Source of the DNA: Aradus depressus
Lineage: Eukaryota; Arthropoda; Insecta; Hemiptera; Aradidae
Assembly (NCBI GenBank): GCA_963662175.1
Contig: OY759215.1
Span: 23,425,079 to 23,489,078 of the forward strand
Direction of reading: 5' to 3'
DNA: 64,000 nucleotides
This document shows, one piece after another, positions 1-12,800 of the stretch (position 1 is its first letter; each line of letters opens with the position of its first letter). The notes under the pieces are model-generated. The model was given only the letters and a program-made list of their open reading frames with translations. It had not been told where the DNA came from and ran no database searches. A program made the translations under genes and the position numbers.

Positions 1-121
1 ATAATTACATTTGTTGTTAGCAACATCGGTATTTTCATTTCCTAATCGCATTATTTATTTCTCTTAGATATGAAGAAACATTCTAATTTGTGATACTTGT
101 CTGTTTTCGAAGGAAATAACA
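1..121 (+). promoter_or_regulatory. 5' flank and 5' UTR of DDX54
   Basis: AT-rich sequence directly upstream of the DDX54 start codon. The start at 122 opens the reading frame that runs into the Q motif. The window begins too close to see the whole promoter, and no TATA box or other motif stands out. Confidence 0.4.
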
Positions 122-3100
122 ATGAATGAAACTTCAAAAGAAGACGATGTAGTTGGATTTGGCGATGGCTCTTCGGGTAAAGTATATAAAGATCCAAAAA
201 ATAAAAAATCTGGAGGTTTTCAAGGTATGGGACTTTCTCGTTCCGTCCTAAGAGGTATTTTAAAGAAGGGCTATAAAGTACCAACTCCTATTCAAAGAAA
301 GGTATGTTTAATTGCATAACATGAAGTAGAAATGTATTGTATTATCTTATTATGTACAGTTACATACTTTAAATAATTTTTCAGACCATACCTTTGGTAG
401 TAGAAGGAAGAGATGTCGTTGCTATGGCCAGAACGGGAAGTGGAAAAACAGCTTGTTTTCTTTTGCCCCTTTTCGAGAAGTTGAAGACACATAGCACAAA
501 AACGGGCATTAGAGCGATTGTATTATCGCCGACAAGAGAACTAGCTCTTCAGGTATCATATAATATTGGTAGCACCATATCTTATTTTGTATAAACGTTT
601 TTGAATTTACCATAGTTAATACATGAGGAATTGGATCAGTAGGAACATGTTAAATTCGCCGTACATAAATACCTTTTAATTGTTCATGATGATAGGCATA
701 TTTGCTAAATTACCCCATCGATAGAAAAAAGAAAAGAAGTGGTATCACTTTTTATTATAGTTCAACGTTTGTATTACACACATATATGTATGATTACTAG
801 GTTCAGGGAAGTCATAAGTTTTCATTTTTTTTAAAGTATGTTTACCTAACACTAGGTTATGAAAAGTATCTGATCTAGTGGATAAGATTTTATCTTATTT
901 GATGCCTGAGATTTTATGTGAAAATGTAACTTAAAGGTTTTAAAGTTTCATGGATTTGTGTCCAGCCAAACTCCATATTGTCTATTATTCTTTGTATTTG
1001 GAGGCTGGACAGGGATATGATTGAATTATGCGATTTAAACATAATGTAACTTTTTAAGTCCTACGCTAAGCTTACTTTGTAGCAGGAACTTAAAAAGATC
1101 GTAGCATTCATTTTCTTTGTTTTTCAGACGTTGAAGTTTCTAAAAGAATTAGGGAGATTTACTGGTTTACGTTCAATTCTGCTTCTCGGAGGGGACTCAA
1201 TGGAAACTCAGTTTTCTGCTCTTCATGAGAGGCCTGATATTGTGGTGGGTACACCTGGTCGATTTCTACACATATGTGTCGAAATGGATTTGAGTTTGAA
1301 GGATGTTCAATACGTTGTATTTGATGAAGCTGACAGGTAAACCTTAATTTTTAATCTAAATGCACTCATTTAACCTATGGGTATTGCCTAATAATTGTTG
1401 ATATTATTTTAGGTTATTTGAAATGGGTTTTGGTGAACAACTCAGGGAAATTATTCAAAGACTCCCAGAAGACAGACAAACTGTGTTATTTTCAGCAACT
1501 CTGCCCAAGGTTTTAGTTGAATTCGCTCGTGCTGGTCTTTCGGATCCTGCTCTTATTCGGTATGTGATACATATTATCGATAATGTTGCATACGTCACAA
1601 AATAAGTGGATTCCGTTGAAGGATGTCAAGACGCATCTGTAGAAACCTCAGAAAAGTTGTTAAATAAATAGTTACATACATTAAGATGAAAATGTTTCGC
1701 ATTTCTTCTGCATTAAACTCATAATATCAAGTAGTAAACTCGTATGTCAATTTCACTATGTTATTTTTTATTTAGTAAAATGAATACAGTAGAACCCTCA
1801 TAACCGACCTGTCCGAACTAAACACAGTGCAGTGTACAGTTAAGTGATAAGCCTACAAGATTTCATTTTATGTAATGACCACTCAAAAACGCAAACATGT
1901 TTGTGTTTCGCTCCAACAAAAACTGAATGTAATACAGCGTTTGGACCGTAGTGAGTCTGTAATTAAGTTAGCATCTGAGTTAGACGTAAGAATGACAACA
2001 ATGAGTTACTGGAAGAAAAATCGTAAGGATCTTGAAGCGTATTCATTGACAGTAGAGACGGATTATGCTTTGAAAAACAGAAAAATGTTGAATAAATGGT
2101 TAAAGACCATAATCTTGTAGCAGATCAAGTGTACAATGTAGATGAAACGAGGCTCAATTTTAAAATGCTTCCTGTATCAACTCTTGCCATTAAAAATGAA
2201 ACAGTCTTAGGCACAGATCTTGCTAAGGTCAGACTGACAATTGCAACTTGCAGCAATGCAAACGGTAGCCACAAAATGCTATTGTTTGTAATCAATCAGC
2301 TGCTTGGATGAATTCCACATTGTTTAAAACATGGTCACTCCGCTCCAAAAGATGCCTTTCAAGTCGCGCTATGGACGTATTGTGGGCGAAAATGTGGCGG
2401 GATGCATCCGCGAAATCAAGATTAATGAAGTATATATAATATTACTGACTTTTTTCACTAAAACACGTGTACTGTATAGTAACATTCACTGCATTTTATT
2501 CTGTAGTTGTACAAGTAGTATTATTTGAGTGATTGTTACAATATAGATCTTTTTTACTACTGTTAACAGTTTTTTTTTTTTTGCTCCTCTGATTATCCGA
2601 CCTTTTTGTGTTCCGACCATGCCCCGGTCCCCTACGCGATGGATATGAGGGGTTCTACTGTATTTGATTCTTTAATTGCTTGTAAACTACCCTATCGAAA
2701 TTGTAAAATAAAACTAACTAGGCTTAATATTTCTAAGAGGATTTTGTCTCTCCTGAAATTAAGAAGCAATCAGATAACGTAACATTTTTTTTTTGTTCGC
2801 AGGTTAGATGTGGAAACAAAAATCCCCGATACACTTGAACTTTCTTTTGTAAGCTGTAGGCCTGAAGAAAAACCAGCAGCTCTGCTCTGTCTCTTGAATC
2901 ATATTGTGAATCAAGATGCATTAACTATCATTTTCGCAGCTACAAAACATCATGTTGAATATTTACATGCTGTAGGTATATTTGTCCGTATAAGTAAATT
3001 TTAGTCCAGTTGAGCTGTCTTCCAAATCTCTTCAGAGATACGTTTCTGATCACTTGCCATTTAATTAGTGAGGTAACCACGCTAGTGGCCCACAGAGGGA

Positions 3101-6100
3101 ATGTGGCAGCAGTCCTGAGGATAAGAGAGAGAGAGAGTAAGTGGTTTTCGAAGGAAGACACCTCAGGAGGAGAGCAGCCTCGCGTCAGAATGAATCAAAT
3201 ATATCTAATTTACCAAACTGCAAAGACTATTAATATATATTTTTTAAAATTTTTAGTTACTGACGAAAAATGGAATTCCAAATACATATATTTACTCCGA
3301 TCTTGATCCATGTGCTCGAAAAATTAATGTGGCAAGATTTCGACTTGGGCGAGATGGAAATAATGAAAAAGATTCTAAGAACAAATATAAAAAAGGGAAG
3401 AAAGGACGAGAGACTGATAGACCCTGGTCTGGAGGAGGCTCAGTGAGAGTCCTTATAGTGACAGACGTAGCCGCCAGGGGCATTGACATACCTCATCTGG
3501 ACTACGTAATCAACTACAACTTTCCTGCCAAAGTGAAGTTGTTCGTTCACAGAGTTGGTAAGAATTCATTTATGTATACTACTTATTGGATTGTGTAAGG
3601 AGATTCTTGATTTATATATAATATATGTATACTTATGTCCCTTTAATGTGTAACCTGTGGCGATCTAAAGAAAGAAGTCCAAATAGATATAATGTTAAAT
3701 TAGGGTCAAGTCTCCCGTTACCGAACGTGTAAGGAAAACACCCAAATTCTTACTTAAATGTCTACTAAATTGAAACTAAGGAATATGATTACCAATTAGG
3801 GTTTATTTTATTAGTAGTTGGAAAACGCAAAAGTCGCATTAATTCATGTCCAAAACGTATCAACATCAACTAGGGAATGAATCTCGTATATATAATCCAG
3901 TTTATGGACTTAGCCTAAATGGCAGACATATTCAGGAACCTTACAATAAGCAAGGTACATAGGTATATCGGAACAAAATCGTTTAACTTAGAACAAAAAC
4001 AAGGTTGTATTGGATTAAATTATTAGTGCTGAATTACATTAGATTCAATGAAGGAGTTGTAATGTATCTTCAGTTGTTTAGTTGAAATAAACCAGAAAAT
4101 ATAAATTAAAGATGAAATTGTTCTTGAAACATACAACGCTAAAGAACCTGTTGAAGCCTCCTTAGCCGAAATATATTAGTTGAAAGCGAATTCACTCCAA
4201 GTAAGTAATATTGATTTTTTTTTTAACACAGAAGGCTTATTTCTGTAGGGTCTGCTGTAAAACCTCTGGCAAAACTACTTAGCCAATTTATATATCTTCT
4301 ATTGAGAGTAATCGAGGGGACCGAGGGAAAACTTGTAGGTTCATACAAATTAGATAAGCAACTATCATTATTTTTTAATAAGAGAAAATAGCGAAAAATG
4401 TTTATTGACAAGCCATCCGAAAATTGAGAACTTGACCCTATTTACAAACCGTACTAGATTCTTACAAGTACTCAAATACTGTGTACTCAATTCAGGCCAT
4501 CACTGTTTAAAAGTTAAAATCTTTTAACTTTTAATGGTATCGCTTGAAATCCTTTACGACTCTGCAAAAATTTCATCAGATGTTAAAATTAGAATTCGAT
4601 AATTGTTGTGGTTCAGAAATTATCCAAAATTGGCAGTCTTATTTTGGACACCCTGCTTTTTCACCTAAATTTAATTTTAATTATTTCTATGAATTATGAT
4701 CCGGTTTCCGAATTTAAAATTGGAGTACTACACTTGATGCGCAGGGCGGTGTGCTCGAGCGGGACGGGCTGGACACGCTCTGTCCATGGTGAGCGGTGAC
4801 GAGCTCTGCTACCTCCTGGATCTGATGCTGTTCTTGGGCCGCCCTCTCACCATGGCCACTCCAGGCAAGGTGGCCTCTGATATTACATCTATTGGCAAAG
4901 TTCCTCCTCTTCTCCTCGAACCAGAACTTTCCCAAGTCAACTCTTTACATGTTCCGGAGTCTGATCTTGTAAGTTGCTTTAACTTATTAAATGTTTATTT
5001 ATTTTGATCTGAACGACATGAAGTATGCCATCTATAGGTTTGATGCATAAAGGTTAATGAGTTTGAAATTCGGGGATTTCCTCCCGGTATTGTTTTCGAA
5101 AGCTCTTACTATGATTTGATACTAATGTTTAGTACACATGTTCGGACATTCGACCAAAATACAGATACAAAGTTCATTCGAAACTGAGCTTAAGGCTGAG
5201 TCTCCACATGCATTCATATTTTGAGGCATGACGTCTTCGAAAACATTCTTAGAATCTAGGGGAGTCTGCATTATTGTACTTGAACGACCTCTCAAATCTT
5301 AATCCTGCCCGGAAATCCTCAAATTCTATCATTATTAGGCTATGAACATGTTGAACTACCTTGTATTATTTTTAAATTAAACTAGTTTTTCATCTTGTCA
5401 TTGTAGGATTCATTAAGAAAAGTCAGTGAAAACGCCTATAAGAAATATATAAAGTGTCGAAGTGGAGCCTCCAGAGAAAGTGTCAAACGGGCGAAAGAAC
5501 TAGCAACTCTTCCTATTGGTGATAGTGCTCTTTTCAGTGAAATTAGTAAAAAGGAAGAAGCCAAAAGTAGCCTCATTGGAGAAATGAAGAACTATAGACC
5601 TCCAGGGGTGAGTATCAATTAGTGAAATAATCAAAAATAGTCTCACTCAGAAAGTTATTAGTATTAAATCATGAAGACCAACCAGTAGAACCATCTACTC
5701 GACGCTACCGCCTAAAAAATCCAGCGGCTATAGACCTAAGCTAATATAGATTATTATTTTATTTATTTATTCATCCTATTGTACAAGTAAGTTTTTATGA
5801 CTCATGCCTGGGCTTTAACTACAAGGTCACAGCGCTCTTTCGTCACTCGTGGACATGAGTCCGACTCTACTTTGGGAATCCTAAATTTTGCTCACCCTAA
5901 ATTTTTATTCAGCTAGTGTAGGGGTCTTTAACGAGTACCTGACATCGTACAGGCTCAGGACTGTCGCTTAACGTCCTATCCGAAGCACGGCGTGCTTATG
6001 TTTATTTTAGCTCCCAGATAAAACAAACTCGGCCGGGTTTCGAACCCGCATTATTATTTTTGGCTTCAGGATGCAACATAGGATTTTTTATTTTTTATCA

Positions 6101-8125
6101 TTCTATTGAATTTTTTAGCTAATTTTGTACTCTGGGATTTTCGTCCCTTCAAAAAATAACTAATTTAAAGGTGTTCTAGCCCTAAATTCAATTTTCTGCT
6201 AAGGTAGACATACATAATCTATTTGATTTCTACATATATTAATTTTATTTGATAAAAGTATGTCTAATAATACTTAATACATTTTTCAGACAATTTTCGA
6301 AATTGGCACAACTAACAAATCCGAAAGTTATGTGGTAATGAAGAACAAACGTAAAATGCACAAAAATAATATTGTTTCTTATCATCAAAGAGTTCAAGAA
6401 ATGTTGGAAGAAAAAAAAGGTACCCTTCATAATTTAAATACGAAATTACACATAACTTAATATTTTCCTTTAACGTGTGTGTTATTCTATTATTTTTATT
6501 GGAATTTATTATTTTTTAGCTACTGCTGAGAAGCCAGAGATAAAACTTGAATTGAGTAATTCAGAAGACATCGCTTCAACATTTTCAAAAATTATAGCCG
6601 GTAGAAAGCGCAAAATTCCTGACCGGAATGATGATGATGGACCGAAAAAGCCTCGTGGTATAGATAAGGAAAATTTTATACCGTACATGCCATCTGATCA
6701 ACACTTCGAGCAAGGGTGAGTACATATTTTAATAAGTATAATCAACTTATAATGTTGAAGTGCAAGCCAGGAGTTGCCAACTTTTACTAAAAGTACAACG
6801 ATATTTTCCCATTTTCTGCTTTGAAAAATAAATAAATAAAAACAAATATACTCCCATTAATGGACATGAAAATGAATACAGGTGCTTTTTTTTGGTCTTC
6901 AACTCCGAAATTTACTATTTATGAATAACTCTGGTCTTAGGTGCAAGTTAACAAGTGTATTGGTCTTTTTTTTTTTGTTTTTAGTTTAGCTGTTAATAAT
7001 TTCTCCCGTGAAGCCGATGCAGTTGGTGTGGACCTGACTGGCGACACGAAGAAATCAATGGATTCGGGCAAACAGAGGAAAGTATGGGATAAGAAGAAAA
7101 AACGTCTGGTGACAGTGGGTGGTGTGAGCAAGGAGGGCAAGATCAAGTCAGAGTCGGGTGCCTGGATCCCAGCATCTTACAAGTCAGGACGATACAAGGA
7201 CTGGGTGGAGAAGACCAAGAGTGGGCACACAGAGGAGGGGGACAGTGATGAGGAGCAACAAGTCAAGAAAAGTAAACAGTTTTTATTTTACTTTTTTTTT
7301 TTTAATTTCACTCAATTGCTATTTCGTGTTGAAGGGTACAAAGGGGGGAAAAACTCCATTAGTCAACGTTGTCATTATGGGATAAATATGTACGTGTAGA
7401 TGACTTAATGGCAAGTAGGGGGAATGTTCACTATGTCCCTAGACTGAACTGATGATGCTATCTATAGGCTCTCATAGCGCACTGTCAGATCTGTAGAATC
7501 CTGATCCGGAGTCCAATTGAAATTTCTATCTAAATCATCATAATCAAAATTGCATATATTTCCACATAGATTGTAAATCCGTGGGAAAAAAAAACAAAAA
7601 ACAAAACTGAATTTGGTGATGTTAACTGTCGGCGGAGAGTGAACAATTGCTATAACCTCAACCGAATAACAATAATGTTGGCTGATTATGATTTCATTTA
7701 TACTATTAATTAAATATCATTTATATTGTTCGAAAAACTATATAAGAAAGATTTCCGAAATTCACGGACCTCTTTTTTCGATTTAATTTTTATATTATGA
7801 ATGCTATGTAATTTTGAAAGGTTGAGATACAGGATTCAGGACTTCGGAAGAGGATTCTACAATCTGACTGTGCCCTATGAGAGCCTACACTCATAGATAG
7901 CATCACCAGTTCAGTTTAAGGATATAGTAAACAATGTTTCTTTTGGTTGGGACCTTATATTCATAGTGGTATGGAATGAAACATTAGCCAAATAGGTCCA
8001 AGCAATTTTTAATATTCTTTACGTTTCGGCCTCTTATGGGCCATTATCACTGAAACGATTGCTTTTAAAATTAATGAGAAATGTGAATCCTACTAGGAGG
8101 ACATCGTGTCCATTTCTAAACATAT

Positions 8126-8160
<35 letters not shown>

Positions 8161-8774
8161 GTTTAGTTTAGTTAATAACTGCATATTCGCCATTAAAAGT
8201 TTACTTCATTAGCACATATAATTCAATAGGTTTTTGGAATATTAATAGATTATCAAGGAGTTTGTTTTAAAATTTTTTCCAAGGATGTTTCATAAATGTA
8301 TTAAAACAATTTTCATTGACTGATTTGTTCTACAATGAAAAATTCATTTTGGCCTTTGCCGGAAAATATTCTTCATGGTCCATCATTGGCAATAAATTAC
8401 TTCATTTTGTACAAACTACTAAATGTAATAAAAATCTTCGTTTGCTCTAAAGCTCTTTTGTATGAATATATTACCTATAATTTTTCAATTTGATGAATTC
8501 AATTTCATGTATGAAATTAAAATTAGATTACGAATTTCTAAATTCAGATATATTATTGTTTCTGTTGAAAGGAAACTAATTCAAGTGTTTCTTTTTCGTA
8601 GGACCTGGGAACAGAATGACTCACACTCATTGGGGTAAACATAACCTTAAAGTGGAGCAGAAGAAGAAGATAGGCTTGAAGAGACCCGAGCAGATCGTGA
8701 AGGCCCGAGAGCAATTGGAGAGGAAGAGGCGTAGACATGGACGTCACAAGAAGAAGGGGAAAAAGTCCCGTTGA
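122..8774 (+). CDS. DDX54: ATP-dependent RNA helicase DDX54 (Dbp10 family)
   Basis: Nucleolar DEAD-box helicase of large-subunit ribosome biogenesis (family knowledge). Exons: 122-301, 385-552, 1128-1336, 1413-1559, 2803-2971, 3257-3557, 4745-4968, 5407-5607, 6290-6419, 6520-6715, 6985-7271, 8602-8774. All junctions are GT-AG and phases match, giving 794 aa against about 880 in human. Motifs seen: Q motif near 50-58, Walker A ARTGSGKT at 75-82, SPTREL (Ia), TPGRF (Ib), DEAD at 182-185, SAT at 213-215, TDVAARGID (V) and [13 protein letters not shown] (VI) from 389. The C-terminal DBP10CT-like segment has [19 protein letters not shown], followed by a very basic lysine/arginine tail. The oddity is a charged insertion at about 323-352 between helicase motifs IV and V. 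The introns carry a Tigger remnant, a SINE and a foldback element. The start is the first ATG in frame. Identification is secure; exact splice sites are inferred without transcripts. Confidence 0.95.
553..1127 (+). other. DDX54 intron 2, no further feature
   Basis: Intron with GT donor and TTTTTCAG acceptor. It is AT-rich, and no repeat or gene was recognised in it. Confidence 0.6.
1787..2660 (+). mobile_element. Internally deleted Tigger/pogo DNA transposon
   Basis: An 874-bp element in DDX54 intron 4. The termini are inverted repeats starting CAGTAGAACCC, and both ends are flanked by TA (1785-1786 and 2661-2662), the pogo/Tigger target duplication. Inside, 1875-2120 encodes a CENP-B/psq-type helix-turn-helix (start [16 protein letters not shown]). 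From 2096, in another frame, comes a DDE-type fragment with [15 protein letters not shown]. The DNA-binding CENP-B segment between them and the rest of the catalytic domain are missing, and the frames do not join. It is a non-autonomous remnant that could only move using a transposase supplied elsewhere. Confidence 0.9.
3558..4744 (+). other. DDX54 intron 6, no further feature
   Basis: AT-rich 1.2-kb intron ending in GCAG directly before the motif VI exon. No repeat family, RNA gene or extra exon was recognised. Confidence 0.5.
5796..6050 (-). repeat. tRNA-derived SINE, 5' truncated
   Basis: Reading the minus strand, the copy begins at a pol III B-box-like GGGTTCGAAACC and runs through the same body as the copies at 13816, 32905 and 47320, ending near CAGGCATGAGTCATA. 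The A-box head is missing. It lies in DDX54 intron 8. Confidence 0.75.
7425..7933. mobile_element. Foldback/MITE-like element with ~90-bp inverted repeats
   Basis: The left arm (7425-7514) and right arm (7838-7933) are inverted copies of each other, roughly 80% alike by eye, with one 7-bp indel. Shared blocks include CTGAACTG, GATGCTATCTAT and GGCTCTCATAG. The ends read TGTTCACTATGTCC and TGTTTACTATATCC. The 320-bp centre is AT-rich and non-coding. No clear target duplication was found, so the superfamily is unassigned. It lies in DDX54 intron 11. Confidence 0.75.
8116..8166. repeat. (TA)n tract inside an inverted repeat
   Basis: A run of about 14 TA dinucleotides flanked by CTAAACATATTATTA and its inverse, so the whole tract can fold on itself. 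Confidence 0.85.
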
Positions 8775-8780
8775 ATTTAT

Positions 8781-8786
8781 AATAAA
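8781..8786 (+). terminator. Poly(A) signal of DDX54
   Basis: AATAAA seven bases after the DDX54 stop codon; a second weak AT-rich signal follows. Confidence 0.75.
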
Positions 8787-9824
8787 TATTTAAATTTTTT
8801 AAGTAAATGTTTATTCTCAAATTACTCATTCCTAAAAAAACATTCTGTACCAGCAGTTAATTTGAAAGTGAGGTTTGTATAAATAAAACGGTGAGACACG
8901 AGTGGATGGTGTTATGTACAATAAATGAAATATCGTGAAATTCGAAGTGAAATACTTTTTGTTGTAAATTTTTTCATTTATTTTCTTCGTGGTAGCAATG
9001 TTTAAAATATTAATGTCGGTGGTACTCAACTCTCTAAGCAAAGCTTTATCAGTTCATCTTAAAGCATATTAAGTCTATTACTTGAATTATGTTACACAAC
9101 ACCTTCATCCACTCGTGTCTTAATTGTGAGAAAGTCATTCCACATTCAACCAGCTCTCTCCTGCACACATTTACAATATTTTCGTGTTTTCTTTCCTATA
9201 TATGACGAGCTGCATTGATCACTGTTTAAGTAAACAGTTTGGGAAATGGGATTTCATTGTCACTGTTGTTATATTCCAAATCTATAGTGGTGTAGAGTCG
9301 TGCTATTCCCTGTTCATAGCTCCTACTTTATCTATCATTCCCCCTCCAATAACCTCTTCTCTCTAATCTACCCCCCCTCCCAACTCAGGGGATAGAAAAT
9401 CTGGTCGGCTAGGCTAATAGCGAAGCCGGGCGCGAGAGAGCGATAGTAAATATCGCGGACGGGCATAGCTCGCCCTCATTCAATATTTTTTGAACGGAAG
9501 TATGAATCATATTAAAATATGATTTTTATGACTTACATCTTGAACTTACAAATGAATCTTTTCTCTTCTCTATAAGTGAGGAATTCCGGTGTCCACAGCC
9601 ATTAAAGTTTTCATTATGTATTTGATAAGCGGTGCTAGTTGGTGACAAGCCCCGCTACTCATGCTTTTTTGTATTTATGAATGTTTGCCGAAGACGAACA
9701 GTTTGACCCCATTTTACGTGGAAAAAAAGAAACTTTTCAGTGTAAAACATATATTATGTATTATAACATCATTATGTACAACTATTTTTTTTAATTCAAA
9801 TAATTGAAAAGAAAAAAATTGTAT
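8787..9824. other. Spacer between convergent DDX54 and TRMT11
   Basis: One kilobase between the two stop codons. A short GC-rich patch around 9400-9475 stands out from AT-rich DNA and may be a repeat fragment. No gene was recognised. Confidence 0.6.
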
Positions 9825-12800
9825 TCATTCGGGGCATTTATCTCTTCTGTAATTTTGCCCTTTCTCGCTCTTCATTCTTCGGATTTCTTGAACATATTGT
9901 AAATATGTATCCCTAAATGAGTAATAATTGTTAGCATAATCTTCATTCTTAATGCCACTTCCAACCTAAACAAAAAATAGAAAATTAATTATATTCCTGA
10001 TATATACTTTTTTTAAAATTTTTGTGACATACTCACTCTATGAAGTGTGTCATCATCCAGAGGGCTTTTCGTGGCTTTGGTGGACTCTACAGTTTTTTGT
10101 TTCTTAGTTGGTAGAAATCACTCATGAGAGGTATCGAGGCTCTCACCCGTACCCCGTCGAGCATAGAATCCAACCTTCTAAAACTATTTAGGACATGCTA
10201 CTTGGGTGGAAATTAGTATCTGGGGTGGAGTTAGTTCCTTCGAATAGGGGAGGAATTGGGACACCTACCACTTCGCTCTAGTCCCAGGATCAGAATCTGC
10301 CAGGGACTGGCTTCCGGTGCTGGTGCCAGTAACCACAGCCACTTAGATTCAACCTCAATTGGTGGTACCGCTTGGAAGCAACCACTCCCGCGGTATTATT
10401 TTAGCTAAGGCAGTGAGAACCGCCCGCCTCAAGGTTCAAAATGGTGACTGACCCGGGATGGCAAGCAGTTGGCTATCATCCCTACGATTTTCCAGCTACA
10501 AGATGGGTGGACCCTATAGTGGGATTCCGTAATTTTGTCTACCCAAGTTTAGTTAGGATAGGGGGCTTTAACGAGTACCTGTCATCAAACTCAGGCTCGG
10601 GACAGCAATTGAACGTCCCCTCCGAAGGACGGCTTGCTTAAGATTTTGTTAACCTCCTAGATACTCGACTACTTTAACTCATGTGATAACCACAATAAAA
10701 TCTCAACAATTAATTAGGGATACTTAACATTAAATGATTTAGAAATAAACTTTTCCAAAGGAAAGCTACTGTTAAACTCTCGAAACATGTACATACGCAT
10801 ATGATACCTCGTTCGGGTGGCGAGATTTTATATCGCATTAATTATCTCGTGTATAACCATTCAGGGTGATGAGGGTTGGTTAGAGCGGGTAACGTAACCT
10901 GACACGGCTAACCAAAAACGGAGGTTACCGCAATGTGGTGAAACGAGGTGAGGGCGGGTAACATAACACGGATAACCACAATTACCTCACTACAATGCCT
11001 CGGAGGATTGAGGTTAATTAAAAAAATTTCCCGGGCTGAATTCGAACCTTCAATCTTCCTCTCACTGGGCTTTCAATGAGCCAAACTGAAGTCTAAAAAA
11101 CAGAAAAAACCTGATAGGAGAAGCGATATAAAATCTGGCGAACCAAGCAAAAAACATTTACTCGAATGCACCAGAACTGCAACATTGATCAACATTTTCT
11201 CTACACCGACATTTTCATATGAATGTCCTAGATGTACAATGAACAAATACTCACTTCTGGCTCCTCCACTTTAACGTATGTGAGAAGCCTTCTTGAAGAC
11301 GTCGTAGAGAGAACTTGCTCAGAATTGCCAGTCAGCACAAGACAAGGATGATTTGGCAATTTGCTTTCGTTATATTCACATCTGATCATAAATGAATGAA
11401 AAAAATTATCATTGAAGACAATACGTACAAACAATTAAAAATGACTTATTTAAGAAATATTTTAATTTGATGAATGTGGTTCAAAACAAACATCAGAGTA
11501 GCCTTCGGTCTCCCCAAAATATATTTATTTTATTTTTGTAAAAGTTTCGCCATTAGTCAGGTACTAATTATCAAAACTGTTGGGTCAAAATAAAACAATT
11601 TATAACCAATATTTTATGGTAGTCAATATTCAAATAATTTAAATTATAGTATATTATATACTATAATTTAAATTATATTTACTAATAAAATCGTAAAAGA
11701 GGGATGCTTCTGTTAGTTTGAACAAATGTTAACCAGACTTCAGTAATAACATTTAGGATATATCATTGAATAGAGGGAGGGATTAGTTGGAGTTAATTTC
11801 TCCGCTACTATCGATCCGACGTGAAAAAATTACGCAATGAATATGGATGACATATAACAAACATTTTTGGTTATATGCATTCTTTTTCGTTAAAGTTAGA
11901 CGTAGGTAGTAAAGAAGATATAATATTGGCATATTTTCACTTACTATCGTTACTTACTCCCCAACGACGGGTAATACAGCTATGAGATAAACATTACATT
12001 TTTAGTTATAAATCTTAAAAAACAGCAATTACCTGTTTTTTTTAAAAATAAGACTTAGTATTGGAGTTTATATCTTATCGCTCGTTGGAAAACCAAAATT
12101 CCGGAACAATTAATTTTCGGAGTTAGTCCAAAACTCCGTTAAAAAGCATTTAAATCCACAATCATTTCTGCTTACTTAAAGTTGAAGCTTAGAATTAAAA
12201 ATATATCGTGTTTTTGAACAATTAAATGTATTTATAATACTTTTCTGATTAAAAATAAAAGTTTTGAACGATGTACAGACATTATCGTATTAATGACATT
12301 AGAGCCCGATTAAGATTAATTCTCTGAGATATAGGATTTTTTCCTTCCTCATAAATTGCCCTGTAGATGTCTGCTTGCTCATTTTTTCTGTGCTAAGGCT
12401 GATGATAGTTCTGCAATAACATGTAAGCTAATTGTTTTATTTTATGCAACCTATTGTTTTTCTTCCCCAGCTGTACGAAGTATGGGGGAAGTTTTAATAT
12501 AATGTGACGTTGAGTTTTCATGAACCAACTCCCCGTTTCCAAAAACGAAAAAAAAGTCTGCGAGTATGTGTGTGTGTGTGAACAGACAGTATGAATGGGT
12601 GTAACAATTTAAATGTGTATCCAGAACTCTATGGGGGAGCTTAATATAAAAAATCAAATAACTGCCATTGTAATGAATGTATTGGCACAAAATTTCATAT
12701 TTAAATTTAAAACCCCTAAAGACAACTATTAATTTTCCGTGGAATCGGACAAAGGGAAGGGGGGATCAATGGGGAGGCTCGACTCAAAAACCCAATAAAA

